From JADJRH01 sp046351455 (GTDB taxonomy: Bacteria > Myxococcota_A > Polyangia > Polyangiales > Polyangiaceae), in contig JAXLYM010000019.1 of NCBI GenBank assembly GCA_046351455.1, forward strand, positions 1 to 64,000: 64,000 nt of DNA. Direction: 5' to 3'. Position 1 is the stretch's first letter; the number at the start of each line of letters is the position of its first letter. Shown one piece after another: positions 49,152 to 58,506 of this stretch. The position numbers and the translations under genes were made by a program. Under the pieces are notes generated by a model. The model searched no databases, was not told the origin of the DNA, and was given only the letters and a program-made list of their open reading frames with translations.

Positions 49152-50281
49152 TTGTCCTCCATCTTGAGCTTTCGCCGGCCCGCGGCGCGCTTCTTGGCCT
49201 CTTCTTCCTGGTAGCTGGGCGCCTCTTCGAGGTGATCGAGGATGCGGTCGTCTTGCAGGCTGTCCGGCGACACCGGCTGTGCGGACGTCGTGGGCTGCGG
49301 GGCCGGCTGGTCCTCGTCTTTCTGGTCGTTCGAGCCGCTGTCCTTCTCGTTGCCGCCGTCCGCGGCGCCCGCGTCGCCGCCGTCCTGTCCGCCGCCGTCC
49401 GCGTTCTTGTCCTGATCGCCGCCGTCGCCCTTGCCGCCGTCGTCCCCGGAGTCGCCCGAGTCGCCGTCGTTGCCGTCCGGAGCGTCGGAGTCCGCGTCGT
49501 CGCTGTCGGGCGCGTCCGCGTCCGCGTCGTCCGGAGCATCGGAGTCGGCGTCGTTGCCGGCGTCCTTCTGGTCCAGAATACGCCGCAGCGCGATGGCGCG
49601 GTTCCACGCGGCGTCGCGGCCGATCCCGTCGCCGCCCGCGTCGTCCGGGATGCCCGGGATCAGCGTCAATGCGAGGTCGTACTCCTTCACGGCCTCTTCG
49701 TAGCGCTTGCGGAGGAACTCCAGGTTTCCGGCGAGGTACTGCGCGCGCGCCCGCAGCTCGATAGGCACCTTCGGATCGTTCGCGATCGCCTTCACCACGA
49801 GGAGCGCGCAGTCGACTTCTTGACTCCGCCGCTGCGCCTGCGGGTCGTCCGCGGGCGTGCCGGGCAGTCCGGGACTGCCAGGTTGGCCGGGGACCGCGTC
49901 GTCCCCCATCTCCTCTTCACCGAAGCGACGGCCGAATTTCTCGGCGATGTGGAACAGGACGAGGCCGAGATCGAAGCCGCCGTTCGGCTTCTCCCGCACG
50001 GTGTCGGGGATAGCGATCCCGCCGTCGCCGCCGCAGATCCCGGTGCCCAGGTATTTCGCGAGCACCTCCTCCGCCGACTCGTACTGACCGGACTCGATCT
50101 TCTTGATCGCGTCCTCGACCTCGGGCGCGTTCCGCTCGAAGGGGCGGCGCGGATCCCACGAACACCCGGCCGAGAGCGCGGGGCCGAGCGCGGCCGCCGT
50201 CACCAGCGCGAACGTGAGGCCCGCGAGCCGGCCGAGCCAGACTCTGCGGTTCGCGAAAAGGGGGCTACGACTCCTTGCCAC
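49148..50281 (-). CDS. batC: BatC-like TPR lipoprotein with Asp-rich tract
   Basis: 377 residues. The start is GTG 50281, with GGAGG six bases upstream and 17 bases of overlap with batB; the longer frame runs deep into batB. Lipobox SAGC, then TPR-like helices (about 55-215, YESAEEVLAKYLG, ELRARAQYLAGNLEFLRKRY), a small collagen-like run (PGQPGSPGLPGTP), and about 80 residues of Asp/Gly/Ala/Ser that are very acidic. The tail is Lys/Glu-rich. Position in the Bat operon and the TPR define it as BatC-like. Confidence 0.78.
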   Translation of the reverse strand: MARSRSPLFANRRVWLGRLAGLTFALVTAAALGPALSAGCSWDPRRPFERNAPEVEDAIKKIESGQYESAEEVLAKYLGTGICGGDGGIAIPDTVREKPNGGFDLGLVLFHIAEKFGRRFGEEEMGDDAVPGQPGSPGLPGTPADDPQAQRRSQEVDCALLVVKAIANDPKVPIELRARAQYLAGNLEFLRKRYEEAVKEYDLALTLIPGIPDDAGGDGIGRDAAWNRAIALRRILDQKDAGNDADSDAPDDADADAPDSDDADSDAPDGNDGDSGDSGDDGGKGDGGDQDKNADGGGQDGGDAGAADGGNEKDSGSNDQKDEDQPAPQPTTSAQPVSPDSLQDDRILDHLEEAPSYQEEEAKKRAAGRRKLKMEDK

Positions 50282-51575
50282 GGGGGCCCTCCTCTCGATC
50301 GTCGTCGCGCGAGATCGCTTTTTTTCGAGGGCCGTCACGTCGCGGAACGGCCGCCTTGTTTTTGCGCAACGTCGAGGACTGCGTCCGCTCCGCTCCGGAC
50401 TCCGCGGAGCCGAGCTCCGCTCCGCCTCCGCGGACCGGACTCCGTCCTCCCAGTGGCGCCCCACGCGCAGAGGCCATCAGGAAAGAGGGCATTCCGCTCA
50501 ATTCGATGGCTCGCTCCGGACCCGTCGGGGCGCCGGGGGCGCGCCTGGGAATGAAGTTGCGGAAGCCGGACTCCCCGACGAACGCCTCGATCACGAGCAG
50601 CAGGATCGCGAGCGCCAGCGGGTACATGTACACGTCCGCGTACACCGTCTCGACGCGCTCGGAGAGCTCGCCCTTCATCTGCGCGCGGATGTTCGCCGCC
50701 ACCTTCTCGATGCCGGTGGAGCCGTGCTCCGCGCGGATGATCGTGCCGTCGGGCGTCGCAGACGCGATGTCGCCGAGCTGCTTCTCACCGTCGACGGAGA
50801 GCCACGTCATGAGCGGCTTTCCGTTGTGATCGACGCGGTACCCCGTGATGCGCCCGTCCGCCGCGACCTCCGGAATTCGCTCCGGCGTGCGGCCGCCGAT
50901 CTGCACGACGTGGATCGTGGTGCCGTCCGCGCCGATGCCGCGCGCGACCGCGACCGGATCGCCTTCGAGGTCTTCGCCGTCCGTCACGAGGAGGATGATG
51001 CGCTTGTGATCGGCGCTCTTCGGATCGCGCTTGAGGAGGTTCTGCGCGTGATCGAGCGCGCGCGCGATCGCGGTGCCGCCCACGGGCATGTCGTTCGGAT
51101 CGAGCTGGCGGAAGAACTGTGCGACCGCCGTGCCGTCCGCGGAGAGCGGCAACCCCATCGGCTCCCCCGCGAACGCGACGGCGCCGAACCGCGCGCCGGG
51201 CAGCTCCTTCACGAGGCGCGCGACCTCCACCTTCGCTCGGAAGATGCGCGACGGCTGGACGTCCTGCGCGTACATGCTCTTCGAGTAATCGAGCACGATC
51301 ACGCAATCGATGTTCGTCGCGGGGATGAGGCGCGTGCCCTTTCCGTACTGCGGCCGCGCCGCCGAGACGAACGCGAAGACCGTCGCGAGCACCAGCAAGA
51401 CGCCCTTGTACGCGCGGCGCTTCGACGGATCCGACGTCTGCAGCGAGTACACGCGCTCCGGCTCACCGAAGCGGCGCACCGCGCGGCGCAGGCCGATGCT
51501 GCCGAGCAACAAGAGCACGCCGACCGCCGCCGCGAGCAGCGTCCCGAACAGGAAATACGGCGCGGCGAAGTTCAC
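50265..51575 (-). CDS. batB: BatB-like vWA membrane protein
   Basis: 436 residues from GTG 51575, with GGAGG five bases upstream; its GTGA overlaps the batA stop. Two N-terminal membrane helices (AAPYFLFGTLLAAAVGVLLL and GVLLVLATVFAFVSAA), a vWA domain with MIDAS DYSKS and LLVTDGEDL, and a C-terminal membrane helix (MYPLALAILLLVIEAFVG). The last 80 residues are Arg/Ser/Gly/Pro-rich and lie beyond usual BatB, in the stretch that overlaps batC. Confidence 0.88.
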   Translation of the reverse strand: MNFAAPYFLFGTLLAAAVGVLLLLGSIGLRRAVRRFGEPERVYSLQTSDPSKRRAYKGVLLVLATVFAFVSAARPQYGKGTRLIPATNIDCVIVLDYSKSMYAQDVQPSRIFRAKVEVARLVKELPGARFGAVAFAGEPMGLPLSADGTAVAQFFRQLDPNDMPVGGTAIARALDHAQNLLKRDPKSADHKRIILLVTDGEDLEGDPVAVARGIGADGTTIHVVQIGGRTPERIPEVAADGRITGYRVDHNGKPLMTWLSVDGEKQLGDIASATPDGTIIRAEHGSTGIEKVAANIRAQMKGELSERVETVYADVYMYPLALAILLLVIEAFVGESGFRNFIPRRAPGAPTGPERAIELSGMPSFLMASARGAPLGGRSPVRGGGAELGSAESGAERTQSSTLRKNKAAVPRRDGPRKKAISRDDDREEGPRGKES

Positions 51576-52795
51576 GGGAACCTCCGCAGCAAGAAGGCCC
51601 GGAGCAGCGCGTCGACCGCGAGCAGCATCACGCCGGGGATGAGCACGAACGGGAAGAGATCCTCGAACGACGCGGAAGAGGCTTCGAAGCGCGTCTTTTC
51701 GAGCGCGTCGAGCACCGCGTGCATGCTGTCCGAGAGCGCCTTCGCGTCCGTCGCTACGAACGACTCGCCGCCCGTCGTGAGCGAGATGCGCTTCAAGAGC
51801 TCGGGGTTCACCGGGAAACGCTGGCGCGCGTACCGGGGCTGACCGAAGAAGTCGTTGCCCTGGAAGACGTCGACGTCCTCGCCGTTGCCGATCTGGATCG
51901 TGTACACCTTCGCGCCGGTGCTCGCGGCGAGCTGCGCGGCCTTCTCCGGAGCGAGCACGCCCGCGTTGGAGTCGCCGTCGGTGAGCAGCACGATCACCTT
52001 CGACGCCGCGTCGCTGTTGCGAAGGCGCGCGACCGCCGTGCCGACCGCGTCGCCGATCGCCGTGCCGTACCCGTCCACCACGCCGAGCTGCACGCGCTCG
52101 ATGAGCTGGGTGAGCAGGTGATAGTCGAGCGTCGGCGGCGACAGGATGTACGCCGTCTTGCCGAACACGACCGCGCCGATGCGATCCGTCCTTCGCCGGG
52201 AAATGAAGTCGTTGATGACGAGCTTCGCGGTGTCGAGGCGCGTGAGGCGCTTGCCCGGCTGCGGGTGCGGCGCGCCCGGGAGGACGGACGGATCCGCGTC
52301 GAGCACCGCCGCCATCGACATGGAGACGTCGAGCACCACCACGATGTCGATGCCCTTGTCCTCGGTGCGCTGATCCGACAGCAAGCTCACGGGGCGGGCC
52401 AGCGCGAGGATCATCCCGACGAGCGCGACCGATCGCAGGATCCCCGGCAAATCGCGGAGATTCGCGCGTACGCCGCGGGGCCCGGCGAGCATCGGCGCCA
52501 CGGTGCCGACGCGCATGCGGGGCCGCCGCTTGTCCTGACCGAACGTGCCGAACCACCACACGAACGGGACGACCGCGAGCGCGACGAGGGCCCACGGGTT
52601 CTGCCAGGTGGCCTGGATCCAGGCCTCTCCGCGCGCGATGAACGAGTACGCGAACGCGATCGCGAAGGCCGACAGCGTGCAGAAGATCGCGAAGACGACG
52701 CGGCCCGCCGGGCGCTTTCCGCCCTCCGTCACGTAGCCGACGACGAGCGTCGCGACGAGCAGCGCCGCCGCGGTGAGCGTCACGGGGACGATCAC
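51572..52795 (-). CDS. batA: BatA-like vWA membrane protein
   Basis: 407 residues from GTG 52795, overlapping the upstream stop as GTGA. Three N-terminal membrane helices (about 5-25, 35-55, 65-85), a vWA domain with MIDAS DVSMS and VIVLLTDGDSN, and a C-terminal helix (FPFVLIPGVMLLAVDALL). BatA and BatB vWA domains are thought to act with the MoxR ATPase in envelope protein maturation; this was linked to aerotolerance in Bacteroides. Confidence 0.88.
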   Translation of the reverse strand: MIVPVTLTAAALLVATLVVGYVTEGGKRPAGRVVFAIFCTLSAFAIAFAYSFIARGEAWIQATWQNPWALVALAVVPFVWWFGTFGQDKRRPRMRVGTVAPMLAGPRGVRANLRDLPGILRSVALVGMILALARPVSLLSDQRTEDKGIDIVVVLDVSMSMAAVLDADPSVLPGAPHPQPGKRLTRLDTAKLVINDFISRRRTDRIGAVVFGKTAYILSPPTLDYHLLTQLIERVQLGVVDGYGTAIGDAVGTAVARLRNSDAASKVIVLLTDGDSNAGVLAPEKAAQLAASTGAKVYTIQIGNGEDVDVFQGNDFFGQPRYARQRFPVNPELLKRISLTTGGESFVATDAKALSDSMHAVLDALEKTRFEASSASFEDLFPFVLIPGVMLLAVDALLRAFLLRRFP

Positions 52796-54090
52796 AGGTC
52801 CTCCTTGTCCGGCATGGACGGCGCGGACAGCGCGGTCGGCGGCATCGTCATGTGCACGATCGACTGGCCCCGCGCGAGGGCCGCGCGACAGTCCTCCGCC
52901 GAGGGCGTGAACCGCGCGAACTTCACGAGGTCCGAGTCCTCGAGGAAGCGGATGATCTCCGAGAACCCTTCGATCGGCGGCTTGATGCGGCGCAGGATGC
53001 TCTGCATCTCGTCCGTCGTGCGCTCCAGCCCGTCGAAGCCGTAGCGCGCGCCGAGGTACTTGCGGACGGTGTTGCTGACGCGCTCGTAGTAGACGTCGTT
53101 CTGCTTCTTTTCGAGGAGATCGCTCTCGCGGATCGTCGCGAGCTCCGCGAACGCCTGCGCCCACGGCGGCTTCTGAGGCACCTTCTTCTCGGGCTTCGGA
53201 AGGCGGCTGTAATACCGATAGAGCAGCGCGCCGATCGCCGCGAGCACGAGGCCGATCGCGACGCCGATCGTCACCTGCTTCGCGAGCGTCCACTCCTCGC
53301 GCTGCGAGCGCGGCGGCGGGTTCGGCTTCACCTTCGGGTCGGCCTCGTTCGAGGTCGGGTCCTCGATCACGAGGCGCTGCGGGCGCGTGCAGACCGTGAC
53401 GAATTCACCGTTCGCGCGCTGCACGGCGATCGGGAGCGACGGGATCGTCATCTCGGATCGGCCGGCCTCCGCGGGCAGCGGCACGATCGGGATCGTGATC
53501 TTCGTCGTCGCGCTGGAAGCCTTCTCTTCGCGGGTGATCGTCGCAGGCGAGCCGCCGCTCTGATCCGGCACCACGAAGCCCGCGGTCTCCAGCGCGTGGC
53601 CTGCGTCGCTGTCGGTGCGGATGTGGAAGCCCTCCGGCAGGACCGTCTCGCCCTTGCCGTGGCCGACGATCACGACGAAGGGCACCGCGTACCCGCTGAG
53701 GCCGCGCTCCGGGACGACCTCCGCGACATCCGGACGCACCGCGCCGGGCGGCACGTGCTCGGTGCACGAGTGCACGACCGAGCCGCCCGCGTCCCCTGCG
53801 TCGCCTTCTCCGGCGTCTTCGCCCGCGCTCGCGGCCGCGTCGTCGGGCGCGCCGCCGTCGCTCGGATCGCCTTGATTCAAAGGCGTCGCGGCGTCGATGT
53901 CGCCCCCGTCCTTCGGGGCCGCGCCGTCCTTCGAGGCGTCCGCGCCCGCGTCCTTCGAGGCCTTCTTGTCATTCGCGGGCGGCGCGCCGAGCGCGCTCGG
54001 ATCCGAGGCCGTCACGCCCACCGCGACCGCGGCGAGCGAGCCGAAGAGCACGCAGAGCGCCGCGAGGCGCCTTCGGGATCGCGCGATCAC
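52792..54090 (-). CDS. Bat-operon membrane protein of unknown function (DUF4381-like end)
   Basis: 432 residues from GTG 54090, overlapping the DUF58 stop as GTGA. Signal-like N-terminus, an Asp/Gly/Ala-rich stretch (about 35-95), a beta domain (about 110-245), one membrane helix near 272-293 (VTIGVAIGLVLAAIGALLY) and a cytoplasmic helical end (VYYERVSNTVRKYLGARYGFDG, then ILRRIKPPIEGFSEI) that resembles the DUF4381 family found between DUF58 and vWA genes in other Bat operons. Its exact role is unknown. Confidence 0.78.
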   Translation of the reverse strand: MIARSRRRLAALCVLFGSLAAVAVGVTASDPSALGAPPANDKKASKDAGADASKDGAAPKDGGDIDAATPLNQGDPSDGGAPDDAAASAGEDAGEGDAGDAGGSVVHSCTEHVPPGAVRPDVAEVVPERGLSGYAVPFVVIVGHGKGETVLPEGFHIRTDSDAGHALETAGFVVPDQSGGSPATITREEKASSATTKITIPIVPLPAEAGRSEMTIPSLPIAVQRANGEFVTVCTRPQRLVIEDPTSNEADPKVKPNPPPRSQREEWTLAKQVTIGVAIGLVLAAIGALLYRYYSRLPKPEKKVPQKPPWAQAFAELATIRESDLLEKKQNDVYYERVSNTVRKYLGARYGFDGLERTTDEMQSILRRIKPPIEGFSEIIRFLEDSDLVKFARFTPSAEDCRAALARGQSIVHMTMPPTALSAPSMPDKEDL

Positions 54091-55013
54091 CGCCGGATCC
54101 TCCGCGCGCGCTTCGCGAACAGGTCGCGCAGCGGGGCCACGAAGCTCTCGTCCGTGCGCACGATCACCGAGTCGAGGCTCAGCTTCTTGAACAGCTTCTC
54201 GCGGTCCTGCCGCACGCGGATCATCGTGCGCTTGTAGTGCTCGCGGACGCGGCGATCGCCGGTGTCGACGACGATCTCCTCGCCGGTCTCCAGGTCCTCG
54301 AACGTCGCGAGCCCCACGTCGGGCAGCTCCTCGTCGCGCGGGTCCACCACCATCACCGGGATGACGTCGTGCTTCGCGCCCGCGAGGGCCAGCGCGCGCT
54401 CGAAGCCGCTCGCGTAGAAGTCGCTCACCACGAACGCGACGCTGCGGCGCTTCGCCACCTTGGACAGCGTCTCCAGCGCGAGGCGCAGGTTCGTCCCGGT
54501 GTACTGCGGCTCGTGCCCGAGGATCTCGCGGATGACGCGCATCACGTGCTTGTCGCCCTTCTTCGGCGGCAGCATCTTCTCGATCGTCTCCGTCGCGAGC
54601 ACCAGCCCCACGCGGTCGTTGTTCTTGATCGCGCTGAAGGCGCAGAGCGCGCACACCTCCGCGGCGACGCGCGCCTTCGAAGCGCGCCGCGTGCCGAACA
54701 CCGTCGACTGCGACATGTCGACGACCAGCATCACGGTCATCTCGCGCTCTTCGAAGAAGACCTTCACGAAGGCCTCGTTCATGCGCGCGGAGACGTTCCA
54801 GTCGATCCAGCGGACGTCGTCGCCCGGCGTGTAGGCGCGCGTCTCTCGGAAGCTGAGGCCCTGCCCCTTGAACACCGAATGGTACGTGCCCGACAGCTCC
54901 TCGTTCGCGAGCCGCCGCGTGCGGATCTCGATCGTGCGGAGCTGCTTCAGGAGCTCGGTGGGGAGCGGCCCCGTTTTCTTCTTGGGGGCGGACGTGCCGG
55001 GCGGGGTGGCCAT
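54087..55013 (-). CDS. DUF58-family protein (MoxR/Bat-associated)
   Basis: 308 residues from ATG 55013. It has the DUF58 core: RNPSGxx-like ELLKQLRTIEIRTRRLANEE, GQGLSFRETRAYTPGDDVRW, IDWNVSARMN and EREMTVMLVVDMSQS with a vWA-type DxSxS. It is soluble, without signal or membrane helix. DUF58 proteins always accompany MoxR ATPases. Here moxR lies 1.6 kb upstream, separated by a gene on the other strand, so this gene needs its own promoter. Confidence 0.9.
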   Translation of the reverse strand: MATPPGTSAPKKKTGPLPTELLKQLRTIEIRTRRLANEELSGTYHSVFKGQGLSFRETRAYTPGDDVRWIDWNVSARMNEAFVKVFFEEREMTVMLVVDMSQSTVFGTRRASKARVAAEVCALCAFSAIKNNDRVGLVLATETIEKMLPPKKGDKHVMRVIREILGHEPQYTGTNLRLALETLSKVAKRRSVAFVVSDFYASGFERALALAGAKHDVIPVMVVDPRDEELPDVGLATFEDLETGEEIVVDTGDRRVREHYKRTMIRVRQDREKLFKKLSLDSVIVRTDESFVAPLRDLFAKRARRIRR

Positions 55014-55167
55014 GAAATCTCGACGAGACGGTGCGAGCCATCCGAGGCTCGGCGCGCGTTCTAGCAAGCGTGGGCGCCGAAGGACAATCGAGGTTTGGTG
55101 CCTATTCCGGTTATGCTTTCGCTGCGGCATTTCACGCCGCTCTCCTCCCAGCGCAGGAGCGGAGCTC

Positions 55168-56466
55168 ATGACCCATCGAACGGCACTCTCGGTCCTCTTC
55201 GTGGCCTGTTTCGGGACATCCGGGTGCAGCCCCGACCTCGGCGGCGTCTTCGAGACGAGCGCCGGCGGCGCCGGGGGCACGACCGGCACCACCGCCACGG
55301 GCGGCGGGGGCGGCACGACGACGAGCGGCTCCACCACGAGCGACACCGGCACGACGAGCGGCTCCACGACCTCCTCGACCGGCACGATCTCCACGGGCAC
55401 GGGCTCGTGCGATCCGACGCAGCCGAACGCGGACACCGACAAGGACGGGTGGAGCACGCTCGAAGGCGACTGCGACGACTGCGATCCCGAGGTGAACCCC
55501 GGCAACATCGAGATCGCCGGCAACGCGAAGGACGAGAACTGCGACGGCAAGAAGGACGAGCCGCTCGCGACGTGCGACGAGACGCTCGTGTACGACGAGG
55601 CCGACGCGATGAAGGCGGTGAAGGCCGTCGACCTCTGCAAGGTCTCCGCGGGCGAGAAATCGTGGGGCGTCATCACCGCGGACTGGTCGCTCGCGGACGG
55701 TTCGCCGCCGCCGCAGCAGAACCTGACGGCCTTCCACCGAGGTCACGGCGCGCTGCCCGATTTCGGCCCCAACGTGAAGCCGCGCGCGGGTCAGCGGGTG
55801 TTCGTGCTCTCGTCGGGGACGGCGCGTCGTCCGAACGATCCCGGGTACCAGAACCCTCAGAATTACGACAAAGGCTACACGTGCGCGTCGGCGCCGAACT
55901 ACCCGAAGGAGGCCGCGAGCTGTCCGGGCGTGCAGACGGGTCAGCCGCACGACGCGACGGCGATCAACGTGCTCTTCCGGGTGCCGGGCAACGCGCACGG
56001 GTTCTCGTACGATTTCAGCTTCTACAGCTACGATTTCCCGCAGTACGTGTGCAGCCAGTACTCGGATGTGTTCGCGTCGATCCTGCAGCCGCCTCCCGCG
56101 GGCGCGGTGGACGGGGTGCTCAGCTACGACGAGACGGGCTCACCGATCAGCTTGAACGGCGCCAATTTCCGCGCGTGCTCGTGCATGGGCGGGCCGTGCG
56201 CGGGCGGCAACAAGACGTTCGACTGTCCGCTCGGGACGACGCCGCTCATCGGGACGGGCTTCGATCAGCAAGAGACGGGCAGCTTCCGCGGCGCCACGGG
56301 CTGGCTCACGACGATGGTGCCCGCGGAGCCGGGGTCGGAGGTGTCGATTCGATGGACCGTGTACGACGCCGCGGATGGACAGGCCGATTCGACCGCGATC
56401 ATCGATAACTGGCGCTGGATCACGACGCCGGGCGTGGTGACGCACACGGCCATTCCGGCGAACTGA
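55168..56466 (+). CDS. MopE-like / choice-of-anchor lipoprotein
   Basis: 432 residues from ATG 55168, lipobox TSGC, then a Gly/Thr/Ser linker, one MopE metal-binding-type unit (DTDKDGWSTLEGDCDDCDPE, then DENCDGKKDEP) and a C-terminal beta domain (from WGVITADWSLADG to AIIDNWRWITTPG). The C-terminal part is paralogous to that of the 44018-46051 protein, with shared FSYDFSFYSYDFPQYVC-like and GTGFDxxxxGSFRGATGWL motifs. It is an odd insertion: it faces against the Bat genes and separates moxR from DUF58. Confidence 0.85.
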   Translation: MTHRTALSVLFVACFGTSGCSPDLGGVFETSAGGAGGTTGTTATGGGGGTTTSGSTTSDTGTTSGSTTSSTGTISTGTGSCDPTQPNADTDKDGWSTLEGDCDDCDPEVNPGNIEIAGNAKDENCDGKKDEPLATCDETLVYDEADAMKAVKAVDLCKVSAGEKSWGVITADWSLADGSPPPQQNLTAFHRGHGALPDFGPNVKPRAGQRVFVLSSGTARRPNDPGYQNPQNYDKGYTCASAPNYPKEAASCPGVQTGQPHDATAINVLFRVPGNAHGFSYDFSFYSYDFPQYVCSQYSDVFASILQPPPAGAVDGVLSYDETGSPISLNGANFRACSCMGGPCAGGNKTFDCPLGTTPLIGTGFDQQETGSFRGATGWLTTMVPAEPGSEVSIRWTVYDAADGQADSTAIIDNWRWITTPGVVTHTAIPAN

Positions 56467-56542
56467 GGGCCCCTCCCTTCGCGAACGAAGAGAGCGATTT
56501 GGGAGGGGCGGACGCGCGATAGCGCGGCCGGGGGTGGGCACC
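56467..56542 (-). repeat. Dispersed ~75-bp palindromic intergenic element, copy 3 (inverted)
   Basis: Read on the minus strand it is GGTGCCCACCCCCGGCC followed by GCGCGTCCGCCCCTCCC, an AAATCGCTC spacer with TTCGCGAA, and GGGAGGGG, matching copy 1 almost base for base. It begins directly after the stop of the lipoprotein gene at 56466. Confidence 0.8.
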
Positions 56543-56561
56543 TGAAACTGCCAGTCTGGAA

Positions 56562-56587
56562 GGTGTCAGTCTCTCGCGACTGGCACC
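56562..56587 (-). terminator. Hairpin just after the moxR stop
   Basis: GGTGTCAGTC-TCTCGC-GACTGGCACC forms a stem with one mismatch in ten, four bases beyond the moxR stop. A related TGCCAGT sits at 56549. Only a short TT follows on the minus strand, so intrinsic termination is plausible but not clear. Confidence 0.45.
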
Positions 56588-56591
56588 TTCT

Positions 56592-57578
56592 TCACGGCAC
56601 CTCGACGACCTCGAACACCCGCCGCACGATCTGCTCCGTCGTCACCTCTTCGGCCTCCGCTTCGTACGTGAGCACGACGCGGTGGCGCAGCACGTCCGGG
56701 CCGATCGCCTTCACGTCCTCCGGCGTGACGTAGCCGCGGTGGCGCAGGAAGGCGTGCGCACGGGCCGCGAGCGCCAGCGCGATCGACGCGCGCGGGCTCG
56801 CTCCGTACTCGATGAGGCTGCCCAGCTCCTTGAGGCCTTTTTGCGAAGGCTCGCGCGTCGCGAACACGACGTCGACGATGTAGTCCTTCACGCGGTCGTC
56901 CATGTAGACGTCCTTCACGACCTTGCGCGCCTGCACGAGCTGCTCGACGTCCACCACCTTCGCGGCCTTGCCGTCGATCGAGCCCGTCATGCGGTCCACG
57001 ATCTGACGCTCCTCGGAGCGCGTCGGATAGCCGACCTTCACCATCAGCATGAAGCGATCGACCTGCGCCTCGGGCAAGCGGTACGTGCCCTCTTGCTCGA
57101 TCGGGTTCTGCGTCGCCATGACCACGAACGGATCCGGCAGCGGGTACGTCGTGTCGCCGATCGTGACCTGACGCTCCTGCATCGCCTCCAGCAGCGCGCT
57201 CTGCACCTTCGCGGGGGCGCGGTTGATCTCGTCCGCGAGCACCAGGTTCGCGAAGATGGGGCCGAGCTTCGACGTGAACTCGCCCTTCTGGTGGTTGTAG
57301 ATCACCGTGCCGACGAGGTCCGCGGGGAGCAGGTCCGGCGTGAACTGCACGCGCGCGAACTTGGCGCTGAGCGTGTCGCAGAGCGTCCGCACGCTGAGCG
57401 TCTTCGCGAGGCCGGGCACACCTTCGAGCAGCACGTGACCGCCCGTGAGCAGGCCGATCAGGATGCGCTCGATCATGTACGTCTGACCGACGATGACCTT
57501 CCCGACCTCCGTGGTGAGGGTGTCGATGAAGGCGCTCTCTTGGCGGACAAGCTCGTTCAGGGCGCGGACGTCGTGCAT
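56592..57578 (-). CDS. moxR: MoxR-family AAA+ ATPase
   Basis: 328 residues. Walker A GVPGLAKT (53-60), Walker B LVLADEINRA (D116, E117), sensor-1 region VMATQNPIEQEGTYRLPEAQ and the MoxR lid follow. It is thought to act as a chaperone for vWA proteins, here BatA/BatB, together with the DUF58 protein. The next Bat gene starts 1.6 kb away at 55013. Confidence 0.95.
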   Translation of the reverse strand: MHDVRALNELVRQESAFIDTLTTEVGKVIVGQTYMIERILIGLLTGGHVLLEGVPGLAKTLSVRTLCDTLSAKFARVQFTPDLLPADLVGTVIYNHQKGEFTSKLGPIFANLVLADEINRAPAKVQSALLEAMQERQVTIGDTTYPLPDPFVVMATQNPIEQEGTYRLPEAQVDRFMLMVKVGYPTRSEERQIVDRMTGSIDGKAAKVVDVEQLVQARKVVKDVYMDDRVKDYIVDVVFATREPSQKGLKELGSLIEYGASPRASIALALAARAHAFLRHRGYVTPEDVKAIGPDVLRHRVVLTYEAEAEEVTTEQIVRRVFEVVEVP

Positions 57579-57743
57579 GTTCGGCGGCCTTTTAGCACAC
57601 GTGCGCGGCGCTTATTCCAGCCTCTTCGGTGACTCGATCGTCACGTCGCAAGGCACGGCGAAGTGGGGCGGAGCGCCTCGGTTTCGAAGGCCTGTCGTCA
57701 CGCGACGTTGCGCCGGACGGACCTGTGGCGTAGCACCCCGGCC

Positions 57744-58418
57744 ATGCCGGTACCGACCGAGACCGCCCTCAAGGCGCGCGCCCGCGCCCTCCTCGACGCC
57801 ATGACGGAGCGCACCCGCTGGATGTACGCGGTCCCGCGCGATCACGACGAGCTCACGACGGCGCGATCGATCCTCGAAGCGGACGGCTACCGGCTGGAGG
57901 AGGGCGACGACAAGGCGCGCACGTACCGCTTCTCCAAGGGTGTCTCGGGCCCCAATGCGTTCGTGCTGTTCGACTCGGCGGAGCTGGAGGTGCTGCTCAT
58001 CGAGGCGACGGGCCAGGACGCTCCGGAGACGCTCGCGAAGGTGCTGGAGCGCACGGGTTTCTACGCGCAGTCGCAGCTCCTGCGGACGGCGCTCGACGTG
58101 AAGGATCCCGAGGCGCCGAAGGCCCTCCGCACGCTCGCGCACATGGTCGTCGCGTGGGACGAGGACTGGAGCGACCTCTTCTTGTTGCACCTCGCCTCGC
58201 CGGACCCGGTGGTGCGCCACGAGACGGCGATGGCGCTGACGATCGCGGTGATGGTGACGCGCGAAGCGGGCCCCGCGATCGCGCTGCTCGAAGAGGCGAA
58301 GCGCCGCGAGAAATTCCCGAAGCTGAAGGACACGCTCGACGAAGCGATCCAGGTGATCTCCGGCCTCACCGGCGGCCCCGTGGCCCTGAAAGCCCCGCCG
58401 CCCGAAGACCTCAGTTAG
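57744..58418 (+). CDS. Hypothetical HEAT-like protein
   Basis: 224 residues from ATG 57744. The N-terminal part is a small alpha/beta region (YAVPRDHDELTTARSILEADGYRLEEG, then NAFVLFDSAELEVLLIEA); the second half is helical with HEAT-like spacing (SPDPVVRHETAMALTIAVMV). No family is named. It is soluble, diverges from moxR, and converges on the next minus-strand gene with a T-rich stretch (58430-58450) between. Confidence 0.65.
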   Translation: MPVPTETALKARARALLDAMTERTRWMYAVPRDHDELTTARSILEADGYRLEEGDDKARTYRFSKGVSGPNAFVLFDSAELEVLLIEATGQDAPETLAKVLERTGFYAQSQLLRTALDVKDPEAPKALRTLAHMVVAWDEDWSDLFLLHLASPDPVVRHETAMALTIAVMVTREAGPAIALLEEAKRREKFPKLKDTLDEAIQVISGLTGGPVALKAPPPEDLS

Positions 58419-58506
58419 TCACGTTTCCCCTTCTTTTATAGTCTTTTTTGGCCCGCGGGTCGCGCGTGCGTCCCTGGCCGGAGCCGCCTCCACGCGTCTC
58501 GGCTCG

